From: Acidimicrobiales bacterium
GTDB lineage: Bacteria > Actinomycetota > Acidimicrobiia > Acidimicrobiales > GCA-2861595
Direction of reading: 5' to 3'
NCBI GenBank assembly: GCA_035540975.1
Contig: DATLFN010000048.1
Coordinates: forward strand, 1 to 45,307
DNA: 45,307 nucleotides
The number at the start of each line of letters is the position of its first letter. The first letter of the stretch is position 1. The notes under the pieces were generated by a model. It saw only the letters and a list, made by a program, of their open reading frames with translations. It was not told the DNA's origin and ran no database searches. Shown piece after piece: positions 1 to 7,408 of the stretch. A program made the position numbers and the translations under genes.

Positions 1-130
1 GAGGAGGCGCAGCGTCGGGGGGCGGAGGAGCGGCTCCGGCTTCGCCCGCGCCGTCGGGCGGCGATCCGGCAGCCTCCGGGGCGGAGGCGTCGGCGTCGCT
101 GCGGGAGCCGGGCGGACGGAGCTCAGACAC
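1..130 (-). CDS. N-terminal fragment of an unidentified Ala/Pro-rich protein
   Basis: A minus-strand frame opens with GTG at 130-128 and stays open to the window edge (43 residues visible). The residues are Ala, Pro, Gly, Asp and Glu rich, with no hydrophobic segment or recognisable domain, so this looks like a disordered N-terminus. An AGGG-type ribosome-binding site lies about 8 nt upstream. The other reading frames here look equally low in complexity, so the gene call is tentative and no function can be given. Confidence 0.3.
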   Translation of the reverse strand, partial: MSELRPPGSRSDADASAPEAAGSPPDGAGEAGAAPPPPDAAPP

Positions 131-303
131 GGGCGATCACCCTGCCACCGTACCCTGCTCGGCGCGGGCCGTCGCGTTCGCCGCGGGTCCCGTCGGAGGC
201 CTCGACGCGGCGGCGCCGTCGTGGGATGCTGGCGCCCGTGACCAGCGCGCCGCTCCGCCCGGCGCCCGCCCCCGTCCGGCCCGATTTCCGCCGCACATGT
301 GCA

Positions 304-333
304 TTGACCACCTAGCTGTAAAAAGACTATGGT
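304..333 (+). promoter_or_regulatory. Sigma70-like promoter of the small membrane-protein operon
   Basis: TTGACC (304-309) and TATGGT (328-333) are separated by 18 nt, in one of the few A/T-rich stretches of the window. A start codon with a strong GAAGGGGG ribosome-binding site follows at 364. This is the best canonical -35/-10 promoter seen in the window. Confidence 0.6.
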
Positions 334-363
334 GAATCAGCACCCAAACAGAAGGGGGATCGC

Positions 364-630
364 ATGGACGGCGGAGAAGCCGTACTCACCGGCTGGTACA
401 TCGGCTTCGTGATCGCACTGGTGGTCATCACGGTCGTGGTCATCCTCGCTGGCATGATCCTGGGCCTGGCCCGGCGGATCGGCGTCCAGGCCGAGCAGAT
501 CACGGCCGCGCTGGACGAGGGCCGGGTGAACACGCTGCCGCTGTGGGAGGTCGACAAGGTCAACGAGGAGCTCAACCTCATCATCCGTGATGCGGAGGCG
601 GCTCGGGCTGTGCTCGGAGGTGGACGGTGA
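364..630 (+). CDS. Small single-pass membrane protein 1
   Basis: The protein has 88 residues. A hydrophobic helix spans roughly residues 10-37 (WYIGFVIALVVITVVVILAG core), followed by a basic stop-transfer segment and a cytoplasmic, helix-prone tail of about 50 residues rich in Glu and Asp. No enzymatic motif is visible. The ATG is preceded by GAAGGGGG at good spacing. It is first in a tight operon: its TGA overlaps the GTG of the next gene, and three consecutive genes share the same plan (short N-terminus, one membrane helix, amphipathic tail). The plan recalls the membrane anchor and HAMP-like portion of signalling proteins, but no family is recognised and the function is unknown. Confidence 0.8.
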   Translation: MDGGEAVLTGWYIGFVIALVVITVVVILAGMILGLARRIGVQAEQITAALDEGRVNTLPLWEVDKVNEELNLIIRDAEAARAVLGGGR

Positions 631-914
631 TCGGCGCACTGCTGGCGCTCCAGTCGGAGCACGTGACGTTCTGGTGGATCACCCTCGGCATGGGTGCCGT
701 CGTGATCGTCGCCGTCATCGTCCTCCTGTCGCTCCTCGTGAGCTTCGTCGACGACATCGACCGCAACCTGAAGGACGTGTGGGACACCGCCACCCGTCTG
801 GCCGCCAACACGGCGACCACCTGGATGCTCCAGCAGACGGCGGTTCGCGCCGAGGAGCTGGGCAACGAGGTCCGTCGACATTCCGACCTCCTGGCGGCGA
901 AGGGCGGGCGTTGA
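627..914 (+). CDS. Small single-pass membrane protein 2
   Basis: The protein has 95 residues. A membrane helix spans about residues 15-42 (WWITLGMGAVVIVAVIVLLS), then comes a soluble tail with heptad-like spacing (DDIDRNLKDVWDTATRLAAN) and a basic C-terminus. GTG overlaps the preceding TGA (GTGA), so translation is probably coupled. The topology matches its two neighbours, which suggests a hetero-oligomeric membrane assembly made of three tiny subunits. That is inference. No known domain is recognised. Confidence 0.8.
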   Translation: MIGALLALQSEHVTFWWITLGMGAVVIVAVIVLLSLLVSFVDDIDRNLKDVWDTATRLAANTATTWMLQQTAVRAEELGNEVRRHSDLLAAKGGR

Positions 915-915
915 C

Positions 916-1170
916 ATGACCCTGCGCATCTTCCTCACCGTCCTCGAGATCGTGCTGTTCGTGGCCGTCCTCGGGTTCTTCCTCAACCGGATCACCGGTC
1001 AGCTGGTGAGCGTCAACCGGACGCTGGCCAAGATCACCTTCGGCGTCCGCGCCGTCGAGACGCAGTGCCACGTGATCGGCCCGGCGGCCGACCGCCTCAA
1101 CTCCAACCTCGCGTCCGTGGCCGCCGGCCTCGAGGACGCGGCCGCCCGGGCGGAGCGCCTGGGCCGTTAG
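916..1170 (+). CDS. Small single-pass membrane protein 3
   Basis: The protein has 84 residues. An N-terminal membrane helix (about residues 4-25) is followed by a conserved-looking tail with the stretch VETQCHVIGPAADRLNSNL. Start is ATG 916, one base after the previous stop. It has one Cys in the tail and no catalytic motif. It is the third member of the gene triplet with identical architecture, and the tail has amphipathic heptads suitable for coiled-coil pairing with the other two. Function unknown. Confidence 0.8.
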   Translation: MTLRIFLTVLEIVLFVAVLGFFLNRITGQLVSVNRTLAKITFGVRAVETQCHVIGPAADRLNSNLASVAAGLEDAAARAERLGR

Positions 1171-1180
1171 CACCGAACCG

Positions 1181-1639
1181 GTGACCGGCGGGCTCCTCCC
1201 TCCGTACGGGGAGCCCGCCGGCGACCGGGTCGACGACGCCGCCGTGCTCGCCGCGTTCCTGCGGGACGAGCCGGCGGCGGTCTGGTCTCCCCAGTTCCAC
1301 ATGGAGGGGACCGCTCTGGTGGCGGGGGGCGACCGGGCTCTCGGCCTGCGGATCGGTCGCCGCTCCTTCCTCGTGCGGGTCGACCTGCCCGGCGAGCTGG
1401 TGCCGGCCCGCCAGGCGTTCCAGGACGCCCTGACCGCCGAGGGCATCGGGTTCCTCGACGGGGAGACCCTGCTCGCCGCCCCCGTCGCCATCCAGGTGCT
1501 CGGGTTGCGCACGTCGCTGTGGGACCTGTGGGGTGCCGACATCGACGAGGCGTTCGCCGACCTCCGTGCCGCCGCCGCCGGCGACTGGGACGACCTGTTC
1601 CCGGGCGGGCCACCGCCGGTCGGGGGCCCGCCGTCTTGA
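1181..1639 (+). CDS. Hypothetical soluble protein
   Basis: The protein has 152 residues, with no membrane segment or signal peptide. It is mildly acidic, with a Pro/Gly-rich C-terminus, and shows an alpha/beta pattern (ALGLRIGRRSFLVRVDLPGE) but no motif that I can name. GTG 1181 starts 10 nt after the third membrane-protein gene, so it is probably co-transcribed. It might be the soluble partner of the membrane triplet, but nothing in the sequence proves that. Confidence 0.65.
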   Translation: MTGGLLPPYGEPAGDRVDDAAVLAAFLRDEPAAVWSPQFHMEGTALVAGGDRALGLRIGRRSFLVRVDLPGELVPARQAFQDALTAEGIGFLDGETLLAAPVAIQVLGLRTSLWDLWGADIDEAFADLRAAAAGDWDDLFPGGPPPVGGPPS

Positions 1640-1640
1640 C

Positions 1641-1656
1641 ATCGGCGATCGCCGAT
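1641..1656. repeat. Perfect 16-bp palindrome before the CbbY-like gene
   Basis: ATCGGCGATCGCCGAT is a perfect inverted repeat lying directly between the stop of the preceding gene (1637-1639) and the TTG start of the next (1656). It could be an operator or a processing/attenuation site. Its core GCGATCGC is also a common palindrome in GC-rich genomes, so function is uncertain. Confidence 0.5.
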
Positions 1657-2432
1657 TGAGCCCGACGTCGGCCGGTGGCGCCGCCCCGGCGCGCCTCGAG
1701 GCCGTGGTGTTCGACGTGGACGGCACGCTGGTGGACAGCGAGCGCCACGGGCACCGGGTGGCGTTCAACCTGGCCTTCGAGGAGTTCGGCCTGCCCTACC
1801 GGTGGGACGAGGAGGAGTACGGGCAGCTCCTGCGCACCACCGGGGGCCGCCGCCGCATCGAGCAGTACCTGGCCCGCCACGGGGTGGGGGAGGCGGAGCG
1901 GGCGGACCTGGCGGCGGAGCTCCACGATCGCAAGACGGCGGTCATGAAGGAGCTGATCGCCGAGGGGCGGGTGCAGGCGCGCCCGGGTGCCACCCGACTG
2001 CTGGGCGAGCTGGCGGGGGCCGGCGTGGCCCTGGCCGTCGCCACCACGGGCAGCCGGGGATGGGTGGGCAACGTGCTCGAGAAGTGCGCGCCGGGCGTGG
2101 AGTTCGCGGTGACCGTCGCCGGGGACGAGGTGTCCGCCCGCAAGCCGGACCCCGAGGCGTTCTCGCGGGCCGTCGAGCTGCTGGGCGTCGCCCCGGCGTC
2201 GGTCGTCGCCGTCGAGGACTCGGCGGAAGGCCTGGAGTCGGCGACCGGCGCCGGCCTGCGGTGCGCCGTGGTCGTGAACGCGTACACGGCCGACCACGAC
2301 CTCGGTGCCGCCGACCTCGTGCTCGACGGCTTCGGCGAGCCGGGGCGTCCGGCCACCGTGGTGGCCGACCGCCGTGACACCGGCTGCACCGGCGTGCTCG
2401 ACCACGCCACGCTCGCCCGCCTGCTCCGCTGA
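1656..2432 (+). CDS. cbbY: HAD-superfamily phosphatase, CbbY-like (xylulose-1,5-bisphosphate phosphatase type)
   Basis: The protein has about 258 residues. HAD motif I is FDVDGTLVDSE, motif II is the Thr in AVATTGSR, motif III is the Lys in SARKPDPEAF, and motif IV is VEDSAEG. The cap segment HRVAFNLAFEEFGL..W followed by LLRTTGGRRRIEQY matches the CbbY subgroup rather than generic phosphoglycolate phosphatases. CbbY removes the RuBisCO inhibitor xylulose-1,5-bisphosphate, and the Calvin-cycle genes downstream support that role. The start is uncertain: TTG 1656 is the first in-frame candidate, with GTG at 1704/1707 as alternatives directly at the catalytic strand. Confidence 0.8.
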   Translation: MSPTSAGGAAPARLEAVVFDVDGTLVDSERHGHRVAFNLAFEEFGLPYRWDEEEYGQLLRTTGGRRRIEQYLARHGVGEAERADLAAELHDRKTAVMKELIAEGRVQARPGATRLLGELAGAGVALAVATTGSRGWVGNVLEKCAPGVEFAVTVAGDEVSARKPDPEAFSRAVELLGVAPASVVAVEDSAEGLESATGAGLRCAVVVNAYTADHDLGAADLVLDGFGEPGRPATVVADRRDTGCTGVLDHATLARLLR

Positions 2433-2540
2433 CGTCGGCGGCGGCGCGCACGCGGGCGGGCGCGGGCTTCAGGCCGTGCCGTGAGACGGTTCCCGGCGAT
2501 CGGGGCAGGCCCACTGGTTTCATCATCGGTCCGTTCACGA

Positions 2541-2575
2541 TTGGCCCGTGGCCGATATGAAAGCCTGATATATAT
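2541..2575 (+). promoter_or_regulatory. AT-rich promoter region of the LysR gene
   Basis: TTGGCC at 2541-2546 and a TATATAT run at 2569-2575 stand out in otherwise GC-rich DNA just before the ATG at 2582. The region also holds GATAT repeats and a GGCC-CGT-GGCC dyad, as expected for an autoregulated LysR gene. Exact boxes are not certain. Confidence 0.4.
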
Positions 2576-2581
2576 CCGGGC

Positions 2582-3511
2582 ATGACCCTGGGGCAGCTGC
2601 GAACCTTCCTGGCCGTGGCCGACGCCGGGTCCGTCCGGGGCGCCGCCGAGCGGCTGGTGGTGACGCAGCCGGCCGTGTCGTCGGCCCTGGCCTCGCTCGC
2701 CGCCGAGATCGGGGTCCCGTTGGTCGCCCGCGAGGGGCGCGGCCTGCGGCTCACCCCGGCCGGGCTGGCGTTCGCCCGCTACGCCCGCCAGGCCCTCGGC
2801 CTCCTCGACGAGGCCGTCAACGCCGCCGCCGGGCACGACCACCCCGAACGGGGGCGGGTCCGCCTGGCGGCCGTCACCACCGCCGGCGAGCGCATCGTGC
2901 CCCGCCTCCTCGCCTCCTTCCGGCGCCGGTACCCCGAGGCCGGCGTGGTGCTGGAGGTCGGGAACCGGCGCCGGGTGTGGGGCCTGCTGGCCGCCCGCCA
3001 GGTCGACCTCGCCATCGGCGGCCGCCCGCCGGCCGGCGAGCCCTTCGCCACCCTCGCCACCCGGCCGAACCACCTCGTCGTCGTGGCGCCCGCCGAGCCC
3101 GGCGCGGGGGAGCCCGTCCGCCACGTCTCCCTGGACGAGCTCGCCCGCGCCACCTGGCTGCTCCGCGAGCAGGGATCGGGGACCCGGGGGACGACCGAGG
3201 AGCTCCTCCGCGAACTGGAGCTCGACCCCCGCGTCCTCACCGTCGGCTCCAACGGCGCCATCCTCGAGAGCGTCGCCGTCGGGCTCGGCATCACGCTGAT
3301 CTCGCGGGACGCCGCGGCCGGCGAGCTCGAGGCGGGAACGCTCCAGGAGTGGCGCCACGGGCGCCTCCCGCTGCGCCGCGAGTGGCACCTCGTCGGCCGG
3401 GCGGGGGGGGAGCTGGACCCGACGGCGAGGCTCATGCTCGAGCACATCGGTATAGCAGGCGACGGGGCCGAGCGATTCACCCTCCGCCAGCCGCTGTCGC
3501 CGAGAAGGTGA
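2582..3511 (+). CDS. LysR-family transcriptional regulator, CbbR-like
   Basis: The protein has 309 residues. The N-terminal winged helix-turn-helix (residues 1-60, LRTFLAVADAGSVRGAAERL then QPAVSSALASLAAEIG) is followed by the two-lobed effector-binding domain (about 90-295). The length is typical of the family. CbbR members sense Calvin-cycle intermediates and activate cbb genes. Here the gene lies between a CbbY-like phosphatase and an aldolase, with epimerase and phosphoribulokinase a few kb on. The CbbR role is an inference from context, because LysR effector specificity cannot be read from the sequence. Confidence 0.85.
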   Translation: MTLGQLRTFLAVADAGSVRGAAERLVVTQPAVSSALASLAAEIGVPLVAREGRGLRLTPAGLAFARYARQALGLLDEAVNAAAGHDHPERGRVRLAAVTTAGERIVPRLLASFRRRYPEAGVVLEVGNRRRVWGLLAARQVDLAIGGRPPAGEPFATLATRPNHLVVVAPAEPGAGEPVRHVSLDELARATWLLREQGSGTRGTTEELLRELELDPRVLTVGSNGAILESVAVGLGITLISRDAAAGELEAGTLQEWRHGRLPLRREWHLVGRAGGELDPTARLMLEHIGIAGDGAERFTLRQPLSPRR

Positions 3512-3530
3512 CACGGACGGGACCGGCTCG

Positions 3531-3536
3531 TAGGAT
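3531..3536 (+). promoter_or_regulatory. -10-like element (TAGGAT) before the aldolase gene
   Basis: TAGGAT lies 34 nt before the proposed aldolase start, leaving a leader of roughly 28 nt that contains the ribosome-binding site GAGGAGG (3555-3561). The same hexamer precedes the epimerase gene. Confidence 0.4.
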
Positions 3537-3570
3537 TCCGCGCAGGAGACACACGAGGAGGACGACGACC

Positions 3571-4575
3571 ATCAGTGCGAACGATCTGAACGCCGTGGCC
3601 CGGGCCATGGTGGCGCCCGGCAAGGGCATTCTTGCCGCGGACGAGAGCTCCGGGACCATCACCAAGCGCTTCGAGGCCATCGGTGTCGACTCCACCTTCG
3701 ACAGCCGCCGCGACTACCGACAGATGCTCCTCACGACCCCCGGACTCGAGGAGTTCGTGAGCGGCGTGATCCTCTACGACGAGACGCTCCGTCAGTCCAG
3801 CACCGACGGCGTGCCGTTCCCCAAGCTCCTCGAGGGCCTCGGCATCCTCCCGGGCATCAAGGTCGACACGGGCGCCAAGCCGTTGCCGTTCTCACCGGAG
3901 GAGAAGATCACCGAGGGGCTCGACGGCCTTCCCGACCGGGTGAAGGAGTACGTGTCGCTCGGCGCCAAGTTCGCCAAGTGGCGGGCCGTCATCACCATCG
4001 GCGACGGCATCCCCACCGACTACTGCATCGAGGCCAACGCCCACGCGCTGGCCCGGTACGCGTCCATCTGCCAGGAGGGCGGCCTGGTGCCGATCGTCGA
4101 GCCCGAGGTCCTCATGGACTGGGAGAACGACATCGACACCTGCTACGAGGTCACCAAGGCGGCGCACGTGGCGGTGTTCAACGCCCTGCGGCTCCACCGC
4201 GTCCGGCTCGACGGCATGATCCTCAAGCCCAACATGGCCATCTCGGGCAAGAAGTGCCCGACCCAGGCGGGCGTCGAGGAGGTCGCCGAGAAGACCGTCA
4301 AGCTCCTCCGGGAGACCGTCCCGGCGGCGGTGCCCGGCATCGCCTTCCTGTCGGGTGGCCAGAGCGCCGACGTGGCGACCCTCCACCTCAACGCCATGAA
4401 CAAGCTCGGCCCCCATCCCTGGCAGCTGAGCTTCTCCTACGGCCGTGCCCTCCAGGACGACGCCCTCAAGGCGTGGAAGGGCGAGGCGTCCAACAACGAG
4501 GCCGGCCAGACGGCGCTGTACCAGCGGTCGAAGGACAACAGCCAGGCGACGTCGGGCAGCTTCGCCGCCGCCTAG
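3571..4575 (+). CDS. fda: Class I fructose-bisphosphate aldolase
   Basis: The protein has 334 residues. Class I signatures are clear: VAPGKGILAADESSGTI near residues 14-30, the KWR strand (136-138), and the Schiff-base lysine in MILKPNMAISGKK (Lys219). It catalyses reversible condensation of dihydroxyacetone phosphate and glyceraldehyde-3-phosphate in glycolysis, gluconeogenesis and the Calvin cycle. The family N-terminus (MS..L...A.A.VAPGKG) places the start at 3571, where the codon is ATC. A strong GAGGAGG sits 9 nt upstream. The next conventional codons (GTG 3595, ATG 3607) have no ribosome-binding site and would trim the first helix. A non-canonical AUC start is therefore proposed. Confidence 0.93.
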   Translation: MSANDLNAVARAMVAPGKGILAADESSGTITKRFEAIGVDSTFDSRRDYRQMLLTTPGLEEFVSGVILYDETLRQSSTDGVPFPKLLEGLGILPGIKVDTGAKPLPFSPEEKITEGLDGLPDRVKEYVSLGAKFAKWRAVITIGDGIPTDYCIEANAHALARYASICQEGGLVPIVEPEVLMDWENDIDTCYEVTKAAHVAVFNALRLHRVRLDGMILKPNMAISGKKCPTQAGVEEVAEKTVKLLRETVPAAVPGIAFLSGGQSADVATLHLNAMNKLGPHPWQLSFSYGRALQDDALKAWKGEASNNEAGQTALYQRSKDNSQATSGSFAAA

Positions 4576-4600
4576 GCGACCGGCACGCGTACGAGCACCC

Positions 4601-4626
4601 GGAGCCCCCGCCGAGGCGGGGGCTCC
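4601..4626. terminator. Bidirectional hairpin between convergent genes
   Basis: A 12-bp perfect inverted repeat (GGAGCCCCCGCC / GGCGGGGGCTCC) is separated by GA. It sits between the aldolase (ends 4575) and the convergent histidine kinase (ends 4640). There is no clear U-tract. Confidence 0.7.
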
Positions 4627-4639
4627 GTCGCACCACCGG

Positions 4640-5869
4640 TCACGAGCCGTTGCCGCGGGGCACGTCGACGGTCACGGTGGTCCCCTCGCCGGGCGTCGAG
4701 GCGACGGTGACGCGCGCACCCACCAGCGCGGCGCGCTCGGACATCCCGGCCAGGCCGTAGGCGTCGGCGCGGCGCGCCTCGCGCTCGACGTCGAAGCCGC
4801 GGCCGTCGTCCGCCACCACCAGGCGGGCGCCCGAGGCGGTGGCCGTGAGCGCCACGTGGACCGAGGTGGCGGCCGAGTGCTTGGCCACGTTCTGGAGCGC
4901 CTCCTGGGCGATCCGGAACAGCGCCGTCTCCACGTGGGCGGGGACGTCGCACGCCTCGACCTCGACCACCGCGCTCACCCCGGGGAGGGTGGCGGCCAGG
5001 CTCTCCAGGCCGGGCCCGAGGCCGAGGTCGTCGAGCACGGCGGGGCGCAGCCCCACGATCGTGCGCCGCGCCTCCTCGAGGGCGGCGGTGGTGAGCTCCT
5101 TGGCCGAGGCGAGCTCGGCGGCGACCTGGGAGGGGTTCGACGCCAGGTTTTCCTCGGCGGCGGAGAGGTGGTACCAGAGGCTGACCAGGCGCTGGCTGAT
5201 CCCGTCGTGGACGTCGGCCGCCACCCGCCGCCGCTCGAGCTCCTGGAGCTCGATCGTGCCGGCGGCGAAGCGCTCCAGCTCGGCCTCCCGCTCCGCCAGC
5301 CGGGAGTACAGGCGGGCGTTGTCGACGATGCCGGCGAGGAGGCCGGCGACGTCGCTCAGCACGGCCAGCTCCTCGGCCGAGACGTGGCGGCGCTCCTTGG
5401 AGTGGACGTTCACCACGCCCACGACGTGGCGGCCGCGGCGCACCATGGGCAACGACACCAGCGACGCGTAGTCCTCGCCCCGCAGGGCCGGGATGTACTT
5501 GTAGCGGGGGTCCTGCCACTTGTCCTCGACGACCAGGGGCTGGCCGTGCTCGGCCACCCAGCCGGCCACCCCTTCCCCGATGGCGAGCTCGATGGTGCCG
5601 GCCAGCTCGTCGAACGGCGGGGTGGCGCCGGTGAGGACCAGGCAGGTCCGCTCCTCGTCGACCAGGTGCACGAAGCACACGTCCGCCGCCGTCGCCTCCA
5701 CGATGAGGGCGGCGACCCGGCGCACGACCTCCCGGAGGTCGAGGTCCTCGGCGGTGATCTCGATGATGCGCCGCAGGAGCCCGACCCAGGCCAGCCGCTG
5801 GTGGTCGTCCGCCGGGTGGACGGCGGCCGCCTCACCCGCCTGGGCCTCGGCCGCTCCGCCGGCCGTCAG
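4640..5869 (-). CDS. Sensor histidine kinase, GAF plus HisKA_3/HATPase (NarL/DevS type)
   Basis: The protein has about 409 residues. A GAF domain occupies residues 40-190, followed by a dimerisation/phosphoacceptor helix with HDGISQRL (His221) typical of HisKA_3, and a C-terminal ATPase with the N-box EALQNVAKH and G-box DDGRGFD. There is no membrane segment, so it is a cytosolic sensor of a small ligand, redox state or gas. No ATG, GTG or TTG exists between the regulator's stop and the GAF domain. A CTG overlapping that stop (CTGA, 5869-5866) lies 8 nt after GAGGGG and is the likely start. GTG in REVVRR would cut the domain. It is translationally coupled to the response regulator upstream. 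Confidence 0.9.
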   Translation of the reverse strand: MTAGGAAEAQAGEAAAVHPADDHQRLAWVGLLRRIIEITAEDLDLREVVRRVAALIVEATAADVCFVHLVDEERTCLVLTGATPPFDELAGTIELAIGEGVAGWVAEHGQPLVVEDKWQDPRYKYIPALRGEDYASLVSLPMVRRGRHVVGVVNVHSKERRHVSAEELAVLSDVAGLLAGIVDNARLYSRLAEREAELERFAAGTIELQELERRRVAADVHDGISQRLVSLWYHLSAAEENLASNPSQVAAELASAKELTTAALEEARRTIVGLRPAVLDDLGLGPGLESLAATLPGVSAVVEVEACDVPAHVETALFRIAQEALQNVAKHSAATSVHVALTATASGARLVVADDGRGFDVEREARRADAYGLAGMSERAALVGARVTVASTPGEGTTVTVDVPRGNGS

Positions 5870-6510
5870 TGGAACAGCCCCTCGCGGAGGGCGGCGGCGA
5901 TGGCCTGGGCGCGGTCGGCCACGCCGAGCTTGCGGTAGATGGCGCGGGCGTGCGTCTTCACCGTCTCCTCGCCCATCAGGAGCGTGCGCGCCACGGCGCG
6001 ATGCGAGAGCCCCCGCACCATCTGCTCGAGCACCTCGCTCTCCCGGTGGGTGAGGCCGAGGTGGGCGCCGGGCCAGTACTCCCCGCTGTGCAGCTTGGCG
6101 GCGGACAGGGCGACCCGGCCCATCAGCGCCGGGTCGATGGCGATCTCGCCGTCCATCACCCGCTCCAGGTGGCCGACCAGCTCCTGGCCGGTGACGCGTT
6201 TGAGGAGGAACCCCGATGCCCCGGCCCGCAGGGCCTGGAACAGGTACTGCTCGTCGTCGTAGACCGTGAGGAACACCACCCGCACGTCGGGAAGGCGGGT
6301 GAGCAGGTCCTGGCACAGGTCGAGGCCGCTGGCCCCCTTCAGGCGCACGTCGAGGAGGACGAGGTCGGGCTGCAGCGATGCCACCAGGTCGGCGGCGGCG
6401 GCGGCCGTGGTCGTCTGGCCGACGATCTCGATGCGGGCGGCATGGGGCCGCAGCATGGCGGCCAGACCGTCGAGGACCATCTGGTGGTCGTCCACCAGCA
6501 CGACGCGCAT
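5866..6510 (-). CDS. Response regulator, NarL/FixJ (LuxR-type HTH) family
   Basis: The protein has 214 residues from ATG 6510, which has GGGAGG 9 nt upstream. The receiver domain has acidic pair DD (7-8), phosphoacceptor Asp54 (LVLLDVRLKG) and Thr/Lys switch residues (VFLTVYDD, GFLLKR). The C-terminal LuxR helix-turn-helix (about 148-210) contains LTHRESEVLEQMVRGLSHR and ETVKTHARAIYRKLGV. It pairs with the GAF kinase downstream. An alternative ATG at 6546, 12 codons upstream, has a TAGGCT -10 element 7 nt before it and would give a leaderless mRNA. It is divergent from the epimerase gene and may control it. Confidence 0.93.
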   Translation of the reverse strand: MRVVLVDDHQMVLDGLAAMLRPHAARIEIVGQTTTAAAAADLVASLQPDLVLLDVRLKGASGLDLCQDLLTRLPDVRVVFLTVYDDEQYLFQALRAGASGFLLKRVTGQELVGHLERVMDGEIAIDPALMGRVALSAAKLHSGEYWPGAHLGLTHRESEVLEQMVRGLSHRAVARTLLMGEETVKTHARAIYRKLGVADRAQAIAAALREGLFH

Positions 6511-6553
6511 CGGGGCGGTCCTCCCGACAGCCGCCGCGTCCACCATCGGTCCA

Positions 6554-6559
6554 AGCCTA
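6554..6559 (-). promoter_or_regulatory. -10-like element for the response regulator
   Basis: TAGGCT on the minus strand ends 7 nt before the ATG at 6546. This fits a leaderless transcript starting at or near that codon. Confidence 0.4.
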
Positions 6560-6629
6560 CGCGTGGCGTGGGCCGGTCTCCCTCTGCGGTTCCCCGCCGC
6601 GGGGGAGGACCGGCGACGGGTCCCTTGCC

Positions 6630-6635
6630 TAGGAT
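6630..6635 (+). promoter_or_regulatory. -10-like element for the epimerase gene
   Basis: TAGGAT lies 9 nt before ATG 6645, which lacks a convincing ribosome-binding site. A leaderless or near-leaderless start is likely. Confidence 0.45.
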
Positions 6636-6644
6636 CGAGTGATC

Positions 6645-7352
6645 ATGTCTTCACCCTCCGCGTCTGCGAACGAGCGATTCAGCATCATCCCGTCGGTCCT
6701 GCCGTCCGACTTCGCCCGGCTGGGCGAGGAGCTCGTCGCCCTCGAGAAGGCGGGCGTCGACCGCGTTCAGTTCGACGTCATGGACGGGGTGTTCGTGCCC
6801 AACCTGACGTTCGGGCCGGACGTCATCAAGTCGGTCCGGTCGTGGGTGGAGGTCCCCTTCGAGGCCCACCTCATGATCGTCGAGCCCGACCGGATGCTCT
6901 CGACGTGGGTGGAGGCGGGCTGCGAGCTGGTCATCGTCCACGCCGAGGCGGCCACCCACCTGCACCGGACCCTGGCCTCGATCCGCGAGATGGGGGCGAA
7001 GGCGGCCGTCGCCCTGAACCCGGCGACGCCCATCGAGGCGGTCAGGCACGTCGTCGACCTGCTGGACCTCCTCCTGGTGATGACCGTCAACCCGGGCTTC
7101 GGCGGCCAGGACTACATCGCCACGATGGAGCCCAAGATCGCCGAGGCGGCCGCCCTCCTGCGCAACGCCGACCACTACGTGGAGCTGGAGGTCGACGGCG
7201 GGATCAGCGCCAAGACGGTGGCCGGCGCGGCCAGGGCCGGTGCCCGCGCCCTCATCGCCGGCAGCGCCCTCTACAAGGACCCCGAAGGCCTGGAGCACGC
7301 CGTGTCGGAGATTCGCGAGCGCGCTCGCCAGGCCTGCCCCGGCGTCGAGTAA
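6645..7352 (+). CDS. rpe: Ribulose-phosphate 3-epimerase
   Basis: The protein has 235 residues. The TIM-barrel signatures are complete: IIPSVLPSDF (14-23), QFDVMDGVFVPNLTFGP (42-58) with metal-binding Asp, FEAHLMI with metal His, VNPGFGGQ, and the second catalytic Asp in EVDGGI. The enzyme interconverts D-ribulose-5-phosphate and D-xylulose-5-phosphate in the pentose phosphate pathway and Calvin cycle. Phosphoribulokinase follows 56 nt later on the same strand, so the pair likely supplies ribulose-1,5-bisphosphate. ATG 6645 is preferred over GTG 6639. Confidence 0.96.
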   Translation: MSSPSASANERFSIIPSVLPSDFARLGEELVALEKAGVDRVQFDVMDGVFVPNLTFGPDVIKSVRSWVEVPFEAHLMIVEPDRMLSTWVEAGCELVIVHAEAATHLHRTLASIREMGAKAAVALNPATPIEAVRHVVDLLDLLLVMTVNPGFGGQDYIATMEPKIAEAAALLRNADHYVELEVDGGISAKTVAGAARAGARALIAGSALYKDPEGLEHAVSEIRERARQACPGVE

Positions 7353-7408
7353 CGCCCTTTCCTTTCCCGTCCCGTCCCCGCCCGTACCCAACCCCCGAGG
7401 TCGACCCG

